From: Bhargavaea changchunensis
GTDB taxonomy: Bacteria > Bacillota > Bacilli > Bacillales_A > Planococcaceae
DNA: 64,000 bases
Reading direction: 5' to 3'
Assembly: GCF_042665595.1 (NCBI RefSeq)
Contig: NZ_JBHTCT010000007.1
Location: 1 to 64,000, forward strand
The notes under the pieces were generated by a model that was not told the DNA's origin, searched no databases, and saw nothing but the letters and a program-made list of their open reading frames with translations. The position numbers and the translations under genes are program-made. Position 1 is the first letter of the stretch; every line of letters begins with the position of its first letter. Below, piece after piece: positions 59,289 through 64,000 of the stretch.

Positions 59289-59993
59289 TCACAGGATTCC
59301 TTTCCTCAGCAGCTCTGCCACTGCCTGCGTGCGGTTGCGGACACCGAGTTTTTTTAGGGATGCCTTGATATAGTCCTGGACCGTGAATTCGCTGAGATGA
59401 ATTTTCGCCGCGATCGATTTTGTGCTTTCTCCAAGGGACAGGTGATACATGATTTCCAATTCCCTTGCATTCAGCAGTTCGGAGTCGCCGCTTTTCAGAT
59501 AGGGCCGTTCAAAGATCCGGCCGACTTCGACCCCATACCGTGTGATGTCAGGAAGCAGGGCTTCGATTTCCTTCTCCCCGGCGGAGAATTGGGTGCTGGA
59601 GAGAACGCCGATCACCGTGTTCCGGAAGCAGATCGGGACGAACAACAAAAACTTCGTGTTCTGGGAGAACCGGTATCTGAAGTTGTACTTGATAAACTCC
59701 TCGCCTTTCACCAGGACGGCCCTTCTTTCGCGGACCGCTTCCTTCACGGGCGGCACGGTGCGGATATCATCCCGGATATCCCGGATGTGACTGAGTTCCG
59801 TCAAACCGGCATCTTCCGGTACGATCGCCATGACGCCTTCCGTCAGGTAACCGATCGGGGAATATCGGAACAGCCCCACATCCAAAATGGGAAACACCTC
59901 AAGAAACCCTTCAAGCATCTCGATGATCTGATCTTCGTGACCCGGGACATGCTGCAGCCTTGAAATCATTTGTTCCATTTCCAGTGTGACCAC
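59289..59993 (-). CDS. LuxR-type regulator with GAF-like sensor domain
   Basis: 234 residues from GTG (GGGGG upstream). The N-terminal GAF-like sensory domain of about 150 residues lacks recognised ligand residues. The C-terminal LuxR HTH reads NARELEIMYHLSLGESTKSI, then HLSEFTVQDYIKASLKKLGV. Located beside the HSL hydrolase and Baeyer-Villiger genes on the same strand and probably their activator. Not a quorum-sensing regulator on present evidence. Confidence 0.8.
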   Translation of the reverse strand: MVTLEMEQMISRLQHVPGHEDQIIEMLEGFLEVFPILDVGLFRYSPIGYLTEGVMAIVPEDAGLTELSHIRDIRDDIRTVPPVKEAVRERRAVLVKGEEFIKYNFRYRFSQNTKFLLFVPICFRNTVIGVLSSTQFSAGEKEIEALLPDITRYGVEVGRIFERPYLKSGDSELLNARELEIMYHLSLGESTKSIAAKIHLSEFTVQDYIKASLKKLGVRNRTQAVAELLRKGIL

Positions 59994-60100
59994 CGACCAT
60001 CCCCCTTACCCCTAACAATTGTTATGCTATGGATAAGATTATAATCGCCGGATGCGAAACGTCAAATGATTTTGAATGTTCCGATGAATATTGTTGGCAT

Positions 60101-60213
60101 GCGACATTTTCCGCGTATTGTGTAATTTTTCGGGTCGAATGTGCACTTTCCCGCAATGATGGTGTCCTTTCGCGGGGTCAAAGTGTACTTTCAACAACCG
60201 ATTGTGTACTCTC
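60101..60213. repeat. family-C 21-bp iterated-word array (5-6 units)
   Basis: Words GTGTAATTTT, GTGCACTTTC, GTGTCCTTTC, GTGTACTTTC and GTGTACTCTC start at 60120, 60141, 60162, 60183 and 60204, exactly 21 bases apart. A weak extra unit is GCGACATTTT at 60101. Spacers are unrelated. Single array in this window, between the LuxR regulator and the hydrolase. Confidence 0.7.
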
Positions 60214-60280
60214 GCCAATTCCACGCAAAAAAGAGAAGCGCTTTGCCTGAGCAAGGCGCCTCCCGCTATTCCGATGACAA

Positions 60281-61249
60281 TTACTTGCCGACTCCAGCTT
60301 CTGCAGGCTGAAGCTTTTCAAACTGCGCTTTCAAATTATTGCACGCATCTTCAATGGCTTCAATGCCTTTGTCGAGCGCATCGATCGTAAAGAAGCCGTG
60401 GATCATTCCCGGATACTCCCTGTAGTCCACGTCAATGCCCGCCGCAATGAGTTTCTGCGCATATAGTTTGCTGTCATCGAGGGAAGGGTCATATTGGGCC
60501 GCGATGATCGTCGCCGGTGCCGCACCGCTGACGTCTTCACGGGAGTAGACGCTGAAGTCCGGATGTTTTTCGTCACTCGCATCCCTCCAGTAATGGTTCC
60601 AGAAGTAGGAGATGACTTCGGTCGGGATGATCGGGCATGTTGTGCCGTATTTTTGGTATGATTCTGATTTGCCGCCGGTGCCGGTGGTCGGATAGACGAG
60701 CAGCTGATGGGCGACTTTCAGTTCCTCGGAATCCTTCAGGTTTGCGGCCACGACGGCAGCCAGGTTTCCTCCGGCACTGTCGCCGCCGACTGCCACCCGA
60801 TTCGGATCACCGCCGATTTGCGCGGCATTTTTCTTGACCCATTCGAACGCGGCCTGACAATCGATGACCGCTGCAGGGAACTTATGCTCCGGTGCAAGCC
60901 GGTAATCGACGGACACGACGATGCACTCTGCGCGGTTCACAAGCTTGCGGCAGACCGGATCATAGGATTCCACGCTGCCGACCACCCAGCCGCCACCGTG
61001 GTAGTAGACAAGGACCGGCACACCGGAGGCTGCCGCATTTTGTGGCTTATAGATCCGGATTGGGATTTCGCATTCAGGCCCCGGTATCTTCCGGTCTTCC
61101 ACACTGCCGACTTCCTCCACCTGCTCCACGGCATTCATGCCATCCATGACTTGTCTGGCCTGCTCAGGTGTCAGGGTATGGACCGGCGGACCTCCGGCCT
61201 GTTTCATCAGCTCAATCAATGCCGTTACCTGCGGATCGTAATTCACCAT
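60281..61249 (-). CDS. HSL-family alpha/beta hydrolase (esterase/lipase)
   Basis: 322 residues from the ATG at 61249 (GGAGG eight bases upstream). Oxyanion motif YYHGGGWVVGS, nucleophile GGDSAGGNLAAVVAANLKD, Asp in AAQYDPSLDDSKLYAQKL, His in GMIHGFFTIDAL. A cytosolic hormone-sensitive-lipase-type esterase acting on short-chain esters. It follows the Baeyer-Villiger gene by 39 bases on the same strand, which fits hydrolysis of the ester or lactone it makes. Confidence 0.9.
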   Translation of the reverse strand: MVNYDPQVTALIELMKQAGGPPVHTLTPEQARQVMDGMNAVEQVEEVGSVEDRKIPGPECEIPIRIYKPQNAAASGVPVLVYYHGGGWVVGSVESYDPVCRKLVNRAECIVVSVDYRLAPEHKFPAAVIDCQAAFEWVKKNAAQIGGDPNRVAVGGDSAGGNLAAVVAANLKDSEELKVAHQLLVYPTTGTGGKSESYQKYGTTCPIIPTEVISYFWNHYWRDASDEKHPDFSVYSREDVSGAAPATIIAAQYDPSLDDSKLYAQKLIAAGIDVDYREYPGMIHGFFTIDALDKGIEAIEDACNNLKAQFEKLQPAEAGVGK

Positions 61250-61288
61250 CAAAAATTCCTCCCTATATTGGTTGTTTTATGGTTCGGG

Positions 61289-62917
61289 TCAGGTGGTTTC
61301 GACTTGCTGGAGCGGCTTCACGGCAAGAGCCTTGTAGTCCTTGGCCTTCTCGAATTTATCCTGATAGGTCTGGAAATCTCCCGTGTAACCGTAGAAGGCA
61401 CGCGGTTTTCCTTCGATGTTCGCGCCGGTATACCAACTGTCGGTTCGCGCATAGATCGATGCGTTGCCGACCTCATTGACATGATCGGTCCATTCCTCTT
61501 CCCCTTGTGGCGTCGCTTCCACTTCGGCCAGGCCCTGTTTTTCAGCATACTCGATGCAGTCTATCACCCACTCCGCGATCACTTCGTTTACCGCGAGCGC
61601 GTTGGCGGTCAGCGGGAAGTGCGGACCCGTAATGGTAAACATATTCGGGAACCCGACATGGCAGACCCCAAGATACGTTTTCAGATTTCGGCCGTCATCC
61701 CACTTTTCTTTCAGGGTAATGCCTTCCCTGCCGCGGATTTTTGTACCTGCAAGCGGGCCGATCATCGCATCGAATCCACTCGCGAAGACAATGATGTCCA
61801 GCTCGTGTTCGGTTCCGTCCGCAGTGACGAGGCCTTTCTCGGTGCATTCCGTGATTGGGGTCTTTTTGAGGTTCACCAGGTCGACGTTTTCCTGGTTATA
61901 GGATTCATAGTATTTGGTCGCAACGACCGGCCGCTTGCCTCCGAGGAGGTAGGTAGGCATGAGATTCTCAGCCTTTACCGGATCCTTCACGATCTCCCGG
62001 ATCTTTCCGCGGACGAATTCCGCAATTGTCGCATTCGCATCGTCATTGATCGTGAGGTCGGTATACGCATAGAGCATCTGGAAGCCTTTTGCCTCCTGCC
62101 AGATCGCCTCGTAATGCCTGTTCCGCTCTTCCTCGGTGTCCTCAAGAGCCGAATACATCTTTCTCACATCAAAGCACGGCATGCCGACGATATGTTCGCG
62201 GACCCGCTTGCGCAGCGTCGGGAATTCGGCCCTTCTCCTCTCGAGGTCATCCTCGCCCACTTTCGGATTTTCCACCGGCATGACGTATTGGGGCGTCCGC
62301 TGGAAGACGGTAAGATGGTCGGCCTCCTTGGAGATGGACGTAATCGCCTGAACACCGCTTGACCCTGTACCGATCACAGCGACCCGCTTGCCCTTGAAGT
62401 CAACCGGCTCGTGTGGCCATTGGCTCGTGTGGTATGTCTGGCCCCTGAACTTGTCGAGCCCCGGAATGGCCGGCGCATGCGGAACCGAAACGTTCCCGAT
62501 TGCCGGGATAAAGTACTTGGCCGTAACAGTCTGGCCGCCTCCCACATTGACCGACCACGTGTATGCCTCCGGATCATACTTGGCATCCGTGATGCGCGTG
62601 TTGAACTGGATGTCTTTCCGGAGATCCAGCTTGTCGGTGACATACTTGATATACGACAGGATCTCGTCCTGTTCCGGATAAACAGCGGACCATTTCCAGT
62701 CGCGGTGGATCTCCTCGGAAAACGTATAGCTGTAAAACTCTGCCGGGACATCACATCGGGCTCCCGGATACTGGTTCCAGTACCACGTGCCGCCTACGTC
62801 GCTTCCAGCTTCATAAAGCTGGGCAGAATAGCCCGCCTCCCTCAGCAAATGGAGCATGTACAAACCTGAAAACCCGGCACCTACCACAACCGCATCGAAA
62901 TCGACCTGCTGATTCAT
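61289..62917 (-). CDS. type I Baeyer-Villiger monooxygenase
   Basis: 542 residues from the ATG at 62917 (GAAGGGAG upstream). FAD site GAGFSGLYMLHLLREAG, the BVMO fingerprint FxGxxxHTxxWP in FRGQTYHTSQWP near residue 160, NADPH motif VIGTGSSGVQAITSI, and FASGFDAMIGPL. Closest in style to cyclohexanone and related ketone monooxygenases. It inserts oxygen next to a carbonyl, making an ester or lactone with NADPH and O2. Together with the hydrolase it forms a ketone-to-hydroxyacid module. Confidence 0.9.
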   Translation of the reverse strand: MNQQVDFDAVVVGAGFSGLYMLHLLREAGYSAQLYEAGSDVGGTWYWNQYPGARCDVPAEFYSYTFSEEIHRDWKWSAVYPEQDEILSYIKYVTDKLDLRKDIQFNTRITDAKYDPEAYTWSVNVGGGQTVTAKYFIPAIGNVSVPHAPAIPGLDKFRGQTYHTSQWPHEPVDFKGKRVAVIGTGSSGVQAITSISKEADHLTVFQRTPQYVMPVENPKVGEDDLERRRAEFPTLRKRVREHIVGMPCFDVRKMYSALEDTEEERNRHYEAIWQEAKGFQMLYAYTDLTINDDANATIAEFVRGKIREIVKDPVKAENLMPTYLLGGKRPVVATKYYESYNQENVDLVNLKKTPITECTEKGLVTADGTEHELDIIVFASGFDAMIGPLAGTKIRGREGITLKEKWDDGRNLKTYLGVCHVGFPNMFTITGPHFPLTANALAVNEVIAEWVIDCIEYAEKQGLAEVEATPQGEEEWTDHVNEVGNASIYARTDSWYTGANIEGKPRAFYGYTGDFQTYQDKFEKAKDYKALAVKPLQQVETT

Positions 62918-63237
62918 CGGCATCTCCCTTCCCTTCCAGTGAGTTTGACAGCCTGCTCTTGAAGCTCTCTTTGTATGCGCTTACAAAATTCTGCTTTATT
63001 TAGCATCGAACCGTGTTCAGGTATGTGGAAGCCCCCTTTTTGAACCGTATTCCGAATAGCCGCATAGCCTTCGTGTTTTTGATGATAAGGGACAAAGGTA
63101 CTAAAAAGACAGTCCCCGGAATTGGTGAATCATCCCCCGATTGGGGGGTGAAGAGGAAGATTGGCTTGATCGGATCGAATAGAAGACTCTGCCTTTACAT
63201 TTGCTTCATGGAGCAAACCGCCATTCCTAACAGTACG
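62918..63237. other. intergenic region upstream of Baeyer-Villiger gene
   Basis: No supported gene. It holds the presumptive promoter of the minus-strand monooxygenase gene, a CATCCCCCGATTGGGGGGTG hairpin near 63126-63145, and a short tract AGGTACTAAAAAGACAGTCC. A 79-codon frame on the + strand has no RBS or recognisable product. Confidence 0.4.
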
Positions 63238-63265
63238 TTAATCATCCATTAATCCCCACTTTATA
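63238..63265 (+). promoter_or_regulatory. PhoP-like box upstream of second glycerophosphodiesterase
   Basis: Hexamers TTAATC (63238), TTAATC (63249) and TTTATA (63260) at 11-base spacing, a shorter version of the four-hexamer site at 41605. Confidence 0.45.
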
Positions 63266-63311
63266 TTCGACCCTTACACTGGCATTGAACATACATAAGG
63301 GAGTGGATGAG

Positions 63312-64000
63312 ATGAAGCGCGTGATAACGGTTTTGACAGGGGTCGGCATTGCAATGAGTTCGTTTTCGGGAACAACGGCTGCAGCTCCAGCGAATGATCT
63401 AGGAAGCGTGGTCTCAGTTCAGGAACAGCAGAAAATCATCAATGTCGCACACCGTGGGGCGTCGGGCCATGCACCGGAGAACACGATGGCCGCATACCAA
63501 AAAGCGTTTGAAATGAAGGCGGACTACATTGAGATCGATGTCCAGATGTCCCAGGACGGCGAGCTCGTCATCATTCATGACAACACGGTCGACCGCACGA
63601 CAAACGGGACAGGCACTGTCGGTGAAATGACGTTCGAAGAGCTTCGTCAGCTTGATGCAGGAAGCTGGTTCAGCGAGGACTATGCCGGTGAAAAGATCCT
63701 GACCTTCGGGGAAGTCCTGGATGCATTCCGCGGCAAGATTGGAATCCTGATTGAGCTCAAATCGCCTGAACTATACCCGGGGGTCGAAGAGAAAGTAGCC
63801 GAAGAGCTGATTAAAAGAAATCTCCATAAACCGAACAACGAAAAAGTTGTCATCCAATCGTTCAATCACAAATCGATGCAGAAATCCAAAGAACTTCTGC
63901 CGAGCCTTCCTCATGGCGTCATTGCCGGACCAAGCTGGGCAAATGTAACGGAGGAACAACTGGCTGAATTCGCCACGTACGCAGATTACTTTAACCCGAA
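63312..64000 (+). CDS. secreted glycerophosphodiester phosphodiesterase, truncated by window
   Basis: At least 229 residues; the window ends before the stop codon. Signal peptide MKRVITVLTGVGIAMSSFSG, then the GDPD core: NVAHRGASGHAPENTMAAYQ, IEIDVQMSQDGELVIIHD, GILIELKSPE. Highly similar to the protein at 41678 along the whole visible length, so a paralogue, in the same orientation 21.6 kb away and also behind a PhoP-like box. A GAGTGGATGAG RBS precedes the ATG. Confidence 0.88.
   Translation, partial: MKRVITVLTGVGIAMSSFSGTTAAAPANDLGSVVSVQEQQKIINVAHRGASGHAPENTMAAYQKAFEMKADYIEIDVQMSQDGELVIIHDNTVDRTTNGTGTVGEMTFEELRQLDAGSWFSEDYAGEKILTFGEVLDAFRGKIGILIELKSPELYPGVEEKVAEELIKRNLHKPNNEKVVIQSFNHKSMQKSKELLPSLPHGVIAGPSWANVTEEQLAEFATYADYFNP

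Noticed and set aside
60707..62362. 551-codon open frame on the + strand
   Set aside because: Lies opposite the hydrolase and Baeyer-Villiger genes, which have complete motif sets; no domain is recognisable in the + frame.
63013..63252. 79-codon + strand frame
   Set aside because: No RBS, no motif, and it overlaps the PhoP-like box of the second glycerophosphodiesterase.

Overview
The window looks like a chromosome segment of a GC-rich, endospore-lineage Bacillales bacterium, most likely Planococcaceae. This is inferred from AAGGAGG-type ribosome binding sites, YyaC, an intracellular subtilisin, a T-box leader, type I toxin/antisense-RNA cassettes, PhoP-type hexamer boxes and a dispersed repeat common in Bacillaceae-type genomes. 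No rRNA or tRNA was seen. The single N at 558 marks an assembly join: a broken IS3-family transposase abuts unrelated DNA there.

Region 1 (0.5-5.8 kb) is a four-gene minus-strand operon: coiled-coil protein, McrB-like AAA+ NTPase, DUF2357/PD-(D/E)XK McrC-like nuclease and an unknown 134-residue protein. It is read as a type IV restriction-like defence system. Region 2 (6-12 kb) has a LysR/EamA divergon flanked by two near-identical repeat arrays, then an operon of an atypical ureohydrolase, a YheO/DauR-like regulator and an Nramp-fold transporter lacking canonical metal motifs. Region 3 (12-18.4 kb) is the most striking accessory locus: seven tandem PoNi-type (DUF1910/DUF1911) immunity genes with no visible toxin, bounded by 3'-end immunity-gene remnants; the left one truncates an acetyltransferase gene. 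Region 4 (18.5-25 kb) has a sulfurtransferase, an overlapping protease/nuclease pair, and two copies of a holin-like type I toxin-antitoxin cassette flanking a T-box-controlled NhaC transporter and a SMI1/KNR4 gene.

Region 5 (25-37.5 kb) handles di- and tricarboxylates: a PrpF isomerase, CitMHS transporter and TcuA with two LysR regulators (aconitate/tricarballylate), then tartrate dehydrogenase, glycerate kinase, a DASS transporter and a GntR regulator (tartrate to 3- or 2-phosphoglycerate). Region 6 (37.6-43 kb) has small and membrane proteins plus a secreted glycerophosphodiesterase behind four PhoP-like hexamers.

Region 7 (43.1-58.7 kb) is a 17-gene minus-strand acyl-CoA catabolic cluster headed by a TetR gene: thiolase, acyl-CoA ligase, ACAD11-type dehydrogenase, quinone oxidoreductase, a complete TRAP transporter, a ComB-like phosphatase, an ACAD11-N-terminal-type kinase, a split MaoC hydratase, a nitronate-monooxygenase-like flavoprotein, two enoyl-CoA hydratases, a 3-hydroxyacyl-CoA dehydrogenase and an SDR. 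The kinase plus ACAD pair points to 4-hydroxyacid (levulinate- or lactone-like) catabolism. Region 8 (59.3-63 kb) adds a LuxR-type regulator, an HSL-type hydrolase and a Baeyer-Villiger monooxygenase, which could make ester or lactone substrates. A second glycerophosphodiesterase runs off the right edge.

Between genes lie unusual arrays: an 11-base or shorter word repeated every 21-22 bp, in three word families (GARTYCCYACC, TTTCGTCATTC with its inverted partner, GTGTACTTTC), at eight sites. I do not recognise them as any named element.
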